NCBI RefSeq assembly: GCF_023667495.1
Contig: NZ_JAMOZL010000016.1
Span: 93,709 to 157,708, forward strand
Length of the DNA stretch: 64,000 bases
Source: Dyadobacter sp. MSC1_007
Lineage (GTDB): Bacteria; Bacteroidota; Bacteroidia; Cytophagales; Spirosomataceae
Direction: 5' to 3'
The notes under the pieces were generated by a model. It was not told where the DNA came from, did not search any database, and saw nothing but the letters and a program-made list of their open reading frames with translations. Positions 18,052-26,506 of the stretch are shown piece by piece. How positions within the stretch are numbered: position 1 is the stretch's first letter; every line of letters begins with the position of its first letter. Both the position numbers and the translations under genes were made by a program.

Positions 18052-20409
18052 TTAATATATAAGCTGAAACTCCGGTACCAGCGCAATCGCCCAGACCAGG
18101 TCTTGTATGCCTGCCTCGTTGGGCGCAGGGCCAAGGATCTTTTTGGCTGCGGCAAGCTCTTTCGCTGCCGGTGACCGGCCTAGTGCTTTTTTGTAAAGTT
18201 CAGTCACAAGGGAATCCGTTGTCGGATAGCGCGCCTTCCAAACCTTCGAGCCCTCTTTAAGTGTGGTAGTGAATTTGCTGCCGTTTGTCAGTTCCAATGC
18301 CTGCAAGAGATTAGCCTGAGACGTCCGGCTGGTGCTTACGGTTTCACGATTGGGCCTGCCGAGCGAGGTCAGGAAAGGGTCGTTCTTGACAAATGCAGCG
18401 CGTGCAAAAGGAAGCCTTTCTTTGATGTCCTCCGGAAGTTTTTTATACACAATGGCAGAGTCGGCATACATGGGGTTAAAGGCCGTGCTGATCGCGTCGG
18501 AGAATTGCTCGGCAGTGAGCCGTCGCCTTACCATTCCTGTAAACTTGTAGTCATTCGCCATAATATCCCCTGCCTCTTTTACCGATGAGGAAGGAAGCTG
18601 GTAGGTTTTGGAAGTGACGATCGTATAGATCAGCTTCTTCATGTCGTAGCCATTTGCGACGAAATCCGAAGCCAACCAGTCGAGCAGGTCCTGGCTCCAT
18701 GGCAGGTTATCCATTGCGTCGACAGGCTCCACAATGCCCCGGCCCATTAACTGCGCCCAGATTCGGTTCACCGCAGTACGATACAGGCGACCATCCTTAG
18801 GCTGCACAAGCAGGTCGGCCAACTGACGCAAACGTTTTTCGGTGCTCGCACTTACTTCTATTTCTCCCAGCTCCGGATACAAGATCCGTGTGCCGGCGAT
18901 CTTTCCGGTCGGTTTGTCGCAACGGTTGATTTCAAGTAATGTATCGGCGAAGATATTGGCAAATGCATACGAATCTGCCAGTTTCCAATCGCTGATAAAG
19001 CTGTCGTGGCAAGAGGCGCATTTAAGGTTCAATCCCAAAAATACTTGCGCAACATTCTGAGCTGCCTGCATTTCCGTACGCTGACTCGAATTGATCGTTC
19101 CCCGCCATTTAATGCCTTTGATAAAGCCGGCAGAATTCTTGTCGGGGCTGATCAACTCTTTTACAAATCCATTATAAGGCTTATTAGTTTGAAGACTTGC
19201 ATACAGCCATTTTGTGATGTCAAAACGGCCGCGGGTAATATAGCCTGTACCCGTATAGTCGTTTCTAAGTGCATCGTTCCAGAATGATATCCAGTGTTGT
19301 GCGTAATCGTCGTTACGGCTGAGGAGTTCCCGGGCAAGCACTTCACGCTTGTCTGGACGCGTATCGGCGATAAATGCTTCGATTTTCTCTGGTGGAGGCA
19401 AGAGGCCGATGATATCGAGATAAATGCGGCGGATGTAAATGCGGTCGTCCACCACCGGTTTCCAGGCGATTTTATTCTTTTGAAAATATGCATTTACAAA
19501 AAGATCGACAGGTTTATTGAGATCGGCAGTCGGTGCAGGAACGGCGGGCGTTCTCGGTGCGAGTTCTGCTACACGGTAAATGCTTTTCATTTTGCCATCC
19601 GGCCATTTCGCGCCCTTCTCGATCCAGAATGTAAGGAGCTTGACTTCGCGTTCTGTGAGCCGTTTTCCTTTGGTTGGCATAGCCTCCTTGTCGCCTTTTG
19701 GAAGGGAAATCCTCCTGATCATCTCGCTTTTGTCGGGATGGTTCGGGACTACGACCACGCCATCTTCGCCTCCTTTCATAATGGCTTCCTTGCTGTCGAG
19801 CCGCAAACCGCCTTTGGTTTTGGTTTCGCTATGGCAGCTGTAACAGTTGTGGGCGAGTATCGTCCGCACTTCTACATTCAAATCCTGAATTTGCTGCGGG
19901 TTCAATTCACCGTTGTTGGTCAGCACGAAATCCGGCTCGGACGCTCCTTCGGGTTCTTTCGTTTCTGCCGATGGCAGTACGCTGGTAAGGTAATCGTCGC
20001 CGTGCGTGAGCATGGCGCCATAATGCCCGGCAAAGGAGACGCCGAATGTTGTGATCAGTAATAATGTCCTGTACAAAGACCGGTTCTGCGAACGCAAACT
20101 CAGGACGGCAATAATGGAGAGTATCATTGTGCTGATGCCCGCCCACCTGTGAATTTCGAGATTGGTACCTGCGGATTCTTCGGAGTTGGCGAGCAGTAAC
20201 CCGAATGCCACGGAAAAGACGGCGCTTGCCGCTCCCACCCAGGTGAGGATATTGGTAGCATCGCGCAGGCTGGTCGACTTGCGCTTCCAGTCAATGAGTT
20301 CAAATAATAATGCTACGCAGAGTAACCCGATTGGAAAGTGGACTAGCATCGGGTGCAATCGTCCTAAAAATTGCCAAAGCCAGAAAGTTTCGCTTGCTTG
20401 GAGTAACAC
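18052..20409 (-). CDS. DUF2231 / cytochrome c / DUF1549 / DUF1553 membrane protein
   Basis: 785 residues in four parts. Residues about 10-140: four membrane helices with a DUF2231-like pattern (HPMLVHFPIGLL). Residues about 180-275: planctomycete-type cytochrome c with haem motif CYSCH (189-193). Residues about 300-480: DUF1549 with a second CxxCH, CASCH (464-468). Residues about 525-785: DUF1553 (DGRLYRTAVNRIWAQLMGRGIV; RRRLTAEQFSDAI). DUF1549/1553 proteins are common in Planctomycetes and lack an established reaction; the haem motifs indicate electron transfer. Fusion to a membrane anchor would place the module on the inner membrane facing the periplasm. First gene of an operon with DUF1501, with a shared-type promoter and short leader. 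Confidence 0.92.
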   Translation of the reverse strand: MLLQASETFWLWQFLGRLHPMLVHFPIGLLCVALLFELIDWKRKSTSLRDATNILTWVGAASAVFSVAFGLLLANSEESAGTNLEIHRWAGISTMILSIIAVLSLRSQNRSLYRTLLLITTFGVSFAGHYGAMLTHGDDYLTSVLPSAETKEPEGASEPDFVLTNNGELNPQQIQDLNVEVRTILAHNCYSCHSETKTKGGLRLDSKEAIMKGGEDGVVVVPNHPDKSEMIRRISLPKGDKEAMPTKGKRLTEREVKLLTFWIEKGAKWPDGKMKSIYRVAELAPRTPAVPAPTADLNKPVDLFVNAYFQKNKIAWKPVVDDRIYIRRIYLDIIGLLPPPEKIEAFIADTRPDKREVLARELLSRNDDYAQHWISFWNDALRNDYTGTGYITRGRFDITKWLYASLQTNKPYNGFVKELISPDKNSAGFIKGIKWRGTINSSQRTEMQAAQNVAQVFLGLNLKCASCHDSFISDWKLADSYAFANIFADTLLEINRCDKPTGKIAGTRILYPELGEIEVSASTEKRLRQLADLLVQPKDGRLYRTAVNRIWAQLMGRGIVEPVDAMDNLPWSQDLLDWLASDFVANGYDMKKLIYTIVTSKTYQLPSSSVKEAGDIMANDYKFTGMVRRRLTAEQFSDAISTAFNPMYADSAIVYKKLPEDIKERLPFARAAFVKNDPFLTSLGRPNRETVSTSRTSQANLLQALELTNGSKFTTTLKEGSKVWKARYPTTDSLVTELYKKALGRSPAAKELAAAKKILGPAPNEAGIQDLVWAIALVPEFQLIY

Positions 20410-20432
20410 AATATAAGGGGTTAGTGGTTAAG

Positions 20433-20453
20433 GAATAGCGATGGGCGCTATTC
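20433..20453 (-). promoter_or_regulatory. Leader hairpin in front of the DUF1549 gene
   Basis: GAATAGCG/CGCTATTC, 8-bp perfect stem with a 5-nt loop (20441-20445), lying between the predicted -7 box (20466-20473) and the start codon (20409). The mRNA would begin close to the hairpin, which could stabilise the 5' end or affect translation. Confidence 0.45.
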
Positions 20454-20465
20454 GGCAATATGATA

Positions 20466-20511
20466 CAATACTAAAATGAATACCGCTTTTTACTGTCCTG
20501 TTCTGTCTTGT
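20466..20511 (-). promoter_or_regulatory. Shared locus promoter, copy 2 (DUF1549-DUF1501 operon)
   Basis: Plus-strand core ACTGTCCTGTTCTGTCTTGT at 20492-20511; on the minus strand it ends GGACAGT and is followed after exactly 18 bp by TAGTATTG (20473-20466). The leader would be about 50 nt. The 341-bp gap 20410-20750 also holds the susD2 terminator and nothing else recognised. Confidence 0.75.
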
Positions 20512-20616
20512 TTTAAGTAATTAATCTTCATTTTTTTCTTGAAAGTTTTATATAAAGCAGCTATTGGAGCATTAGAAGAAGCGAAGCTCGGGTGTTCCTT
20601 GCAAATGTTGAGCGTT

Positions 20617-20640
20617 AAAAGGGGCAATCAAAGGATTGCC
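20617..20640 (-). terminator. Terminator of susC2-susD2
   Basis: On the minus strand GGCAATC-cttt-GATTGCC followed by CC and TTTT (complement of 20617-20620). It is 110 bp after the susD2 stop. A second 9-bp inverted repeat, TAACAGGAG/CTCCTGTTA (20692-20729), lies closer but lacks a T-run. Confidence 0.5.
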
Positions 20641-20750
20641 AATGCTATAATTGCTAAGATAACGAAATTCAACATGGATTAGTTATAAAATTAACAGGAG
20701 AAACACAGTTTTCTGCCTCCCTCCTGTTAGCTAATGCAAAGATCTCCTGA

Positions 20751-22256
20751 TTAGTATCCCGGGTTTTGGGCTAGTTTAGGATTGATCAGTATTTGAGGCG
20801 CCGGAAGCGGGAGAAAATATTCATTCTCTGTATACACATAGTCCGTAGAATTAAAAGGGACGTTACCGCGGTCGACTGTGGGTTTAGCGCGCTCCGTTGC
20901 TCCGTGGGCGTTCATAAAGGCGGCCCATTCTGCCGGTGTTTTGGTACGTTTCAGGTCAAACCAGCGATGGTTTTCAAATGCCAGTTCCAGTCTGCGTTCC
21001 TTTAATACCGCTGTTCTGAACTCAGTCTTTCCAGCAACAGCCAAATCTGTTAGCCCTGCGCGTTTACGCACCTGGTTGAGGTAACCCAATGCTTCCGCCG
21101 TTGGCCCGGATTGCTCGTTGATCGCTTCGGCCAGCATTAGCAGAACGTCGGCGTATCGCAGCACGGGCCAGTTGGTGTTGGTCCGGTTTACAATGGTATG
21201 CGGGTAGTTGTATTTCGATACAAAAGGTACAGGGTATACCTTGCCGTCCAGCGTGAAGTTTGGCTTTAAAGAAAGATCTTTGCGAACATCTCCTTTCTCA
21301 TAAGCAGCCATAATGTCGTTGGTCGGTACATTACGGCCTCCGTTTGCACCATTGGAATAGCCGGTTACAGCGCCTTTCGACACCCGCGGTGCGAAAACAT
21401 ATTGGAAATTGCTCTGCTCGCCAAGGTCGTTATCGCCCTGGTACTGGATCTCGAAAATGGATTCTACACCGTTCTTTTTAGCTGGCGACGGATCGAAGTT
21501 GTCGGCATAATTGGCATTCAGCGCGTAACCCAGCGTCGTCACCTCTTTCAGCGTAGTAACGGCTTCCGCATATTTTTTCATAGTCAGGTACGATTTCCCA
21601 AGCAGAGAAAGTGCAGCTCCTTTCGTGACCCTGCCTTTGTCCGCCGCGTTGGTGTATTTGGCGGGCAACCCGGCGATCGCGTCTTTGAGGTCTTTCTCGA
21701 TTTGTGCCCATACTTCTGTCTGCGGAGCGCGTACCAGGTCGAACGCAGGGTCTGGGACTACGAGCGTGGATGTTACAATTACCACATCTCCGAAATACTG
21801 CACCAGATTGAAATACAGGTACGCCCTCAGGAATTTAAGCTGTCCTTCAATCTCTTTTCTGGGGCCCTCTTCGATGGTGGCTTCCTGCATTTTTTCCAGT
21901 GTCAGGTTGCAGTTGTACAATGCAGAATAGTGGTTGTTCCAAAGGTTGTTGATCTCGCCATTACCGGAGTTCACAGTCCCGTATTCAAATGCCTCCCAGC
22001 TGCCGGCGCCCCCTCTGTCTGAGGGATTGAGGTCAATGGTCGTATTGTCGGTCTGGAATTCACCACCCAGATAAGCCGTATTGGTAATAGTCTGGATCTG
22101 GCTGTAAACACCGCTAAGCGCTTGTTTCAGCTGTGCCTCGTTTTTATAAAATACATCGACCCCCACCTTCGTCGGGTCGGTCTCGTTCAAAAAGCCTTCG
22201 CCGCAGGAAGATAGAAAGAGACTTATTGTAAGGCCTATTACGGTTATTTTTTTCAT
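20751..22256 (-). CDS. SusD/RagB-family outer-membrane lipoprotein 2
   Basis: 501 residues; signal peptide MKKITVIGLTISLFLSSC with lipobox LSSC (Cys18) and following GEG. SusD-like N-terminal domain about 30-210 and RagB/SusD domain about 250-501, with LKERRLELAFENHRWFDLKR near 425-445 and the terminal INPKLAQNPGY typical of the family. Located 11 bp after susC2 in the same operon. It is clearly a different branch from SusD1 (different loop regions), so the two pairs probably bind different ligands or different forms of one. Confidence 0.95.
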   Translation of the reverse strand: MKKITVIGLTISLFLSSCGEGFLNETDPTKVGVDVFYKNEAQLKQALSGVYSQIQTITNTAYLGGEFQTDNTTIDLNPSDRGGAGSWEAFEYGTVNSGNGEINNLWNNHYSALYNCNLTLEKMQEATIEEGPRKEIEGQLKFLRAYLYFNLVQYFGDVVIVTSTLVVPDPAFDLVRAPQTEVWAQIEKDLKDAIAGLPAKYTNAADKGRVTKGAALSLLGKSYLTMKKYAEAVTTLKEVTTLGYALNANYADNFDPSPAKKNGVESIFEIQYQGDNDLGEQSNFQYVFAPRVSKGAVTGYSNGANGGRNVPTNDIMAAYEKGDVRKDLSLKPNFTLDGKVYPVPFVSKYNYPHTIVNRTNTNWPVLRYADVLLMLAEAINEQSGPTAEALGYLNQVRKRAGLTDLAVAGKTEFRTAVLKERRLELAFENHRWFDLKRTKTPAEWAAFMNAHGATERAKPTVDRGNVPFNSTDYVYTENEYFLPLPAPQILINPKLAQNPGY

Positions 22257-22267
22257 TTCTATCAGTG

Positions 22268-25200
22268 TTAGAAGTTAACTTTTATACCAGCGGAGAATGT
22301 TCTTGGAACCGGGTATGACTCGTCGTCATTATTCAGTTCAATTCCAGCTCTTACACCGGCATCCGGGTTATTTCCTGGGTACTTCGTGATCAGCAAAAGG
22401 TTAGCCGCATTAATGAAAACGCGCGCATCAGACAGGATACCGTCAACTTTGGGAAGCGTGTAGCCGATGGTCACGTTCTTGATCCAGGTATGCGTTCCGT
22501 CGTACACATAGCGCTCGCTGCTCTCGCGTGACCATTTGAAATAGTCGGTTCCGCCCTGGGAATGCTTGTCATTCGGGTTTGGCCCTGGGTTTTCGGCTGA
22601 GCGCCAGCGGTCTTTTGCTTTTTCCAACACATTGAACACCCCATCCATATTCATCGTCGAAGCTTCGATATTACGGTAAATGTCGAATTTGTAGGCGCCC
22701 ATCAGCAACACACTCACATCGAAGCGTTTGTAATCGGCAGCAACAGTCCATCCCCAGTTGAATTTAGGGTTAGGGTTGCCAATTTCGGTCATATCCTTCG
22801 TGTCATAAGAAACAATGCCGTCTGGTCCGCCATTCGGAGCGCCGTGCAAATCGGCGAACTTCATTGCGCCAGGAACGGCTCCTTCCTGCAATGGTGCCGC
22901 GTCGATCTCAGCCTGCGTATTGAAAATACCCAGTTTGCGGTAGCCGAACAGCATACCGATCGGACGTCCTACCTGGTGCATATTGTAGCCGCCGTACTGA
23001 CTTCCGTTCAAAATGAAGTCGTTCTGACCTTTAATTTCGAGGATCTTGTTGCGGTTGAACGTGATGTTCGCATTGGTACGGAAGTTCACTCCGCCGATCT
23101 TCATGCGGTAAGTAGCAGCCACTTCCACACCTTTGTTCTGTACCTTACCCAGATTTTTCAATGTGGACGTAAAACCTGACACGGCCGGAATGCTGTATCC
23201 AAGCAACATATCATCGGTGATCTTTTTGTAGTATTCCACTGTAAATACCAACCGGTTGTTGAATGTGGCCAGGTCTAATCCAATGTCGAGCTGGTTGGAT
23301 TTCTCCCAGGTTAGTTGCGAGTTGGCAAAGCGCGTCACTGTTTTACCGGAAGCCAAAGTGTTGTTAAACACGTAGTTATTCAGCCCAAGAAATGCAAGGC
23401 TGGCGTAGTTACCATCGTCACCGGAATTCTGTCCGGTTCCGAAGTTATTGGCTGCGCTCACATTGTAGGTGTTGTTACCGGTCATACCCCAGCTTCCGCG
23501 GAGTTTCAGGTCTGTAAGCCAGTTGGCCTTCGGCATGAAAGCTTCTTCCGAAATCCTCCATCCGACAGATGCCGCGGGGAAGTTACCATACTTGTTGCCC
23601 TCACTGAAACGGGAACTGCCTTCACGGCGGAAAGAGGCTGAAAAAAGGTATTTGTCTTTAAATGAATAGTTTAACCTGGCCATGTAGGCAATCATCGTCC
23701 AACGGCGTTCGATCGAGTTGGAAGAGCGGATGGTTGCATTGCCCAGGAATGGCGACAGGTCATCGGGGAATGTATTTCCACTGCCATACAATCCTTTCAC
23801 GGTCTCTTGTTGTGCCGTATAGCCGAGCATAGCATCGAAATGATGGTTTTCTCCAAACTGGCGATTGTAAGTCAGCAACTGATCCGCAGCATAGTTTTTG
23901 AGTTCTTCGGCATCGTCACGTTCGGTAGCGATCCGCGGCGGAGCACCGTTTGTACCTGTGGCCACTGGCAAACCGATCGTCGACGGAATATACTCCTTGT
24001 AGGTATTATAATTGATCTTCGCATTAATGGAAGACCTGAATTTTAGGCCCGGGGCCAGGTTCAGTTCAATGAATCCATTAGACGTGATGTCAGCGATGTT
24101 CCGGTTACGGTTGATATTTTTCAGCATGTACAACGGGTTCGGAAAACCGAAAATATCGCCCACGCCATTATAATATGGGATCAGCTCACCCTTTTCGTCG
24201 TAGGCCGGGTAGCGGGGATCGGCTATCAGGGTTAAACCTACCTGTGCATTCCGTCCGTCCGTAGCCGCAAGGCTCGACCTGGAATAGCTACCAGCGATAT
24301 TCACACCCATTGAGATGAATTTGTTAACATCTCCGTGCAGGTTCGTACGCACCGAAGCGCGGTCGTAGTCTGTGTAACGCAGCGCGCCATCTTCTTTGTA
24401 ATAGCCCAGCGAAATAACCGACTTCACCGGCCCTTTTCCGGAAGAAAGCGTCACATTGACGTCCTTGTAGGGCGCGTTGTTGTGCAGGATCAGATCGAAC
24501 CAGTTGGTAGAATATTTGGTATCCGCAGGGTTTCGGAAGTCAATCGGGATCTCCTCATTGGTCGGCTGTCGTTTATTAGCCAGGACAAAACGTCCGATGA
24601 AAACCTCTTTTTTGAATTGTGCGAAATCCTGACCATTCAATACTTTGGTCTTACGGGATTCCGGCACATTCTGAATACCGTAGTCGATCGAGACATTCAA
24701 ACTTGTTTTTCCTTCCTTAGCGGCCTTCGTGGTGATCAGCACAACCCCGTTGGAACCGCGCGCACCGTAAATGGCGGTCGAGGCTGCATCTTTCAAAACC
24801 GAAATGGTTTCGATGTCGTTGGGGTTCAGGTTTTGTCCGGCGGACGTTCCAACCGGAAAACCATCGATAACGTACAAAGGATCACTGCCCGCACCGAGCG
24901 AGCTGATCCCCCTTACTTTGATATCGAACTGCTGACCGGGCGTACCGCTTTTCTGTTTAATGATAACCCCCGGAGCCTGTCCCTGGATCATCCGCGTCAC
25001 ATTCGACTTTGGTACTTCACCAATGTCCTGGATATTGATGGTTGAAATGGCAGAAGTGATGTCTCGCCGACGTTGGGTACCATATCCCACTACGATGACT
25101 TCTTCTAATGCTTTTGTATCAACGGCTAATTGTACGTCAATTGCAGTCTGATTTCCCACTGAAATCTCTTTTGGTACGTACCCGACGAACGAGAAAACAA

Positions 25201-25501
25201 GGACGGGGCTGCCTGAATCCGGAATGTTAAGTGTGTAATCGCCTTCTGCGTCTGTGACTGTACCGGAACTAGATCCTTTCAGAACGACGCTAACGCCCGG
25301 GAGGGCCACGCCTTTATCATCGCTGACTTTTCCTTTCAGAGAGCGGTCCGCGGTGATGGATACCGGGTCGTTTGCCGGGGTGACATTCGCCGTAGCTTCT
25401 GTGAAGCCTGCAAATGCAATTCCCATTAACACCTGGCCAAGGATAAAACTGCGGATCGACCGCATGCCGGTGTTCAACTTTAAATGTCGAGGTTGATTCA
25501 T
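22268..25501 (-). CDS. SusC/RagA-family TonB-dependent outer-membrane transporter 2
   Basis: 1077 residues. N-terminal signal region to about 40, CarboxypepD-regulatory-like domain about 52-135 (LKGKVSDDKGVALPGVSVVLK), EEVIVVGYGTQRRRD TonB-box-like linker, plug about 150-265 (DPLYVIDGFPVG; LKDAASTAIYGARGSNGVVLITT), and barrel ending in SAGIKVNF. Partner of SusD2, 11 bp downstream. The TonB energy input must come from elsewhere. Driven by a shared-type promoter with a predicted leader of about 220 nt. Confidence 0.96.
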   Translation of the reverse strand: MNQPRHLKLNTGMRSIRSFILGQVLMGIAFAGFTEATANVTPANDPVSITADRSLKGKVSDDKGVALPGVSVVLKGSSSGTVTDAEGDYTLNIPDSGSPVLVFSFVGYVPKEISVGNQTAIDVQLAVDTKALEEVIVVGYGTQRRRDITSAISTINIQDIGEVPKSNVTRMIQGQAPGVIIKQKSGTPGQQFDIKVRGISSLGAGSDPLYVIDGFPVGTSAGQNLNPNDIETISVLKDAASTAIYGARGSNGVVLITTKAAKEGKTSLNVSIDYGIQNVPESRKTKVLNGQDFAQFKKEVFIGRFVLANKRQPTNEEIPIDFRNPADTKYSTNWFDLILHNNAPYKDVNVTLSSGKGPVKSVISLGYYKEDGALRYTDYDRASVRTNLHGDVNKFISMGVNIAGSYSRSSLAATDGRNAQVGLTLIADPRYPAYDEKGELIPYYNGVGDIFGFPNPLYMLKNINRNRNIADITSNGFIELNLAPGLKFRSSINAKINYNTYKEYIPSTIGLPVATGTNGAPPRIATERDDAEELKNYAADQLLTYNRQFGENHHFDAMLGYTAQQETVKGLYGSGNTFPDDLSPFLGNATIRSSNSIERRWTMIAYMARLNYSFKDKYLFSASFRREGSSRFSEGNKYGNFPAASVGWRISEEAFMPKANWLTDLKLRGSWGMTGNNTYNVSAANNFGTGQNSGDDGNYASLAFLGLNNYVFNNTLASGKTVTRFANSQLTWEKSNQLDIGLDLATFNNRLVFTVEYYKKITDDMLLGYSIPAVSGFTSTLKNLGKVQNKGVEVAATYRMKIGGVNFRTNANITFNRNKILEIKGQNDFILNGSQYGGYNMHQVGRPIGMLFGYRKLGIFNTQAEIDAAPLQEGAVPGAMKFADLHGAPNGGPDGIVSYDTKDMTEIGNPNPKFNWGWTVAADYKRFDVSVLLMGAYKFDIYRNIEASTMNMDGVFNVLEKAKDRWRSAENPGPNPNDKHSQGGTDYFKWSRESSERYVYDGTHTWIKNVTIGYTLPKVDGILSDARVFINAANLLLITKYPGNNPDAGVRAGIELNNDDESYPVPRTFSAGIKVNF

Positions 25502-25723
25502 ACGCTTAGGAATTGGAATAGTTAAAGTTTAGATCTCATTAATGGGCTGCTTGTCCTTTTTTCTGGCATAGGGTTATGTTTTGGTGGAACATTGCGTCTG
25601 AAACGGCGCTTAAGAGGTTAATAAATTCAAATCGCCACCTGTCAGTAAAGCGATTGAGGATGAAGCACATATCTAGTTAGGTGTTCGATATGTACAATTA
25701 ATGATTTGAATTGTATTATTTTA

Positions 25724-25769
25724 CAATAGTATTGGTATTTGAAGTCCTTACTGTCCTGTGCTGTCCGGT
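25724..25769 (-). promoter_or_regulatory. Shared locus promoter, copy 3 (susC2-susD2)
   Basis: Plus-strand core ACTGTCCTGTGCTGTCCGGT at 25750-25769; on the minus strand it ends GGACAGT, then exactly 18 bp, then TACTATTG (25731-25724). The 407-bp gap 25502-25908 contains the leader, this promoter and the terminator of the XRE gene; no gene is seen. Confidence 0.75.
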
Positions 25770-25829
25770 AAAAATGGAAATTTGTACGTACACGGACTGG
25801 CGAAATGGCTGATTGAGGGATGGTGGAAC

Positions 25830-25878
25830 AAAAATTACCCTGCTTGCGAAGGCAAATGCGGCCTCGGAAGCAGGGTAA
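25830..25878 (-). terminator. Terminator of the XRE regulator gene
   Basis: TTACCCTGCTT (25835-25845) pairs perfectly with AAGCAGGGTAA (25868-25878), with T5 following on the minus strand (complement of 25830-25834). It isolates the regulator from the susC2 promoter located just downstream. Confidence 0.85.
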
Positions 25879-25908
25879 GGAATTTTAATCGACTTGTATG
25901 CTGTTGGT

Positions 25909-26286
25909 TTAGATTTGTTTAAACTCCTGAAAAGTGCCGTCTGAGTAGAATATGAGCACTTTTTCGACCCGTTTTTCTGCCGGAAGTGCCTTTGGTTCTC
26001 GAAGAGGATTTGATTGTACCGGCACGGGGGCCGAAATATTTTTTTTAGGCGATTCTGGCAGGGCCTCATTTTGGATGACTGGCAGTGGCTCGTCGTCCAA
26101 AATCCATTTCACCCCAAGATCGGGAAACCTCTTGACGATTTTCTGAACAATATCCAGGCTGGGCTTATTTCTTCCCGCCAGTATATGCGACATGCTCGAA
26201 CGCTGTATACCGATCTCATCCGCAAAAAGAGACGGTGTAAGGTTCTTATCATTCAGTATCCGTTTGATTTTCTCGGTAAGGTCCAT
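25909..26286 (-). CDS. XRE-family helix-turn-helix regulator
   Basis: 125 residues. Residues about 4-60 form a Cro/C1-type HTH (LTPSLFADEIGIQRSSMSHILAGRNKPSLDIVQKIV), preceded by a helix. The rest is a Pro/Ala-rich linker (about 65-105) and a short conserved tail KVLIFYSDGTFQEFKQI. It resembles small XRE proteins common in Cytophagales. It is encoded just upstream of susC2 on the same strand but has its own terminator. Three AATGTAAA/TTTACATT sites around its promoter suggest autoregulation. It could control the neighbouring locus, but nothing proves that. Confidence 0.88.
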   Translation of the reverse strand: MDLTEKIKRILNDKNLTPSLFADEIGIQRSSMSHILAGRNKPSLDIVQKIVKRFPDLGVKWILDDEPLPVIQNEALPESPKKNISAPVPVQSNPLREPKALPAEKRVEKVLIFYSDGTFQEFKQI

Positions 26287-26291
26287 TTGTG

Positions 26292-26403
26292 TTTACATTC
26301 ATCAGTTAAAATACAAATGTAAAGTTTAAATCGATTTAGATAAATATACTATATTTATTTATTTTAATAAATCAACATGAGTAATTGTAAGTAGAAATGT
26401 AAA
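26292..26403 (-). promoter_or_regulatory. XRE gene promoter with three candidate operator sites
   Basis: The minus-strand -7 box TACATTTG (26321-26314) is a perfect TAnnTTTG. It is overlapped by an inverted repeat TTTACATT (26292-26299) / AATGTAAA (26316-26323), and a third copy AATGTAAA lies at 26396-26403. No clear -33 TTG is present. Suggests autorepression by the HTH protein. Confidence 0.4.
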
Positions 26404-26444
26404 TTCATATAGTTTTAACATTATAAACAGAGAATTTGGGCGCG

Positions 26445-26474
26445 AAAAAAGCGGCACGAGTGAGCATGCCGCTT
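26445..26474 (-). terminator. Terminator of dapD
   Basis: AAGCGGCA (26449-26456) pairs with TGCCGCTT (26467-26474), followed on the minus strand by a T6 tract, 33 bp after the dapD stop. Confidence 0.85.
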
Positions 26475-26506
26475 CTTTTTATGATATAGAAAGTCCGTTC
26501 CGGATC

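Noticed and set aside
16428..20409. Horizontal acquisition of the DUF1501/DUF1549 genes from Planctomycetes
   Set aside because: These families are already common in Cytophagales, the genes carry the local promoter module and their base usage looks like that of their neighbours; no mobile element borders them.
20692..20729. TAACAGGAG/CTCCTGTTA inverted repeat as the susD2 terminator
   Set aside because: It has a 20-nt loop and no T-run on the minus strand; the hairpin at 20617-20640 with TTTT is the better candidate.
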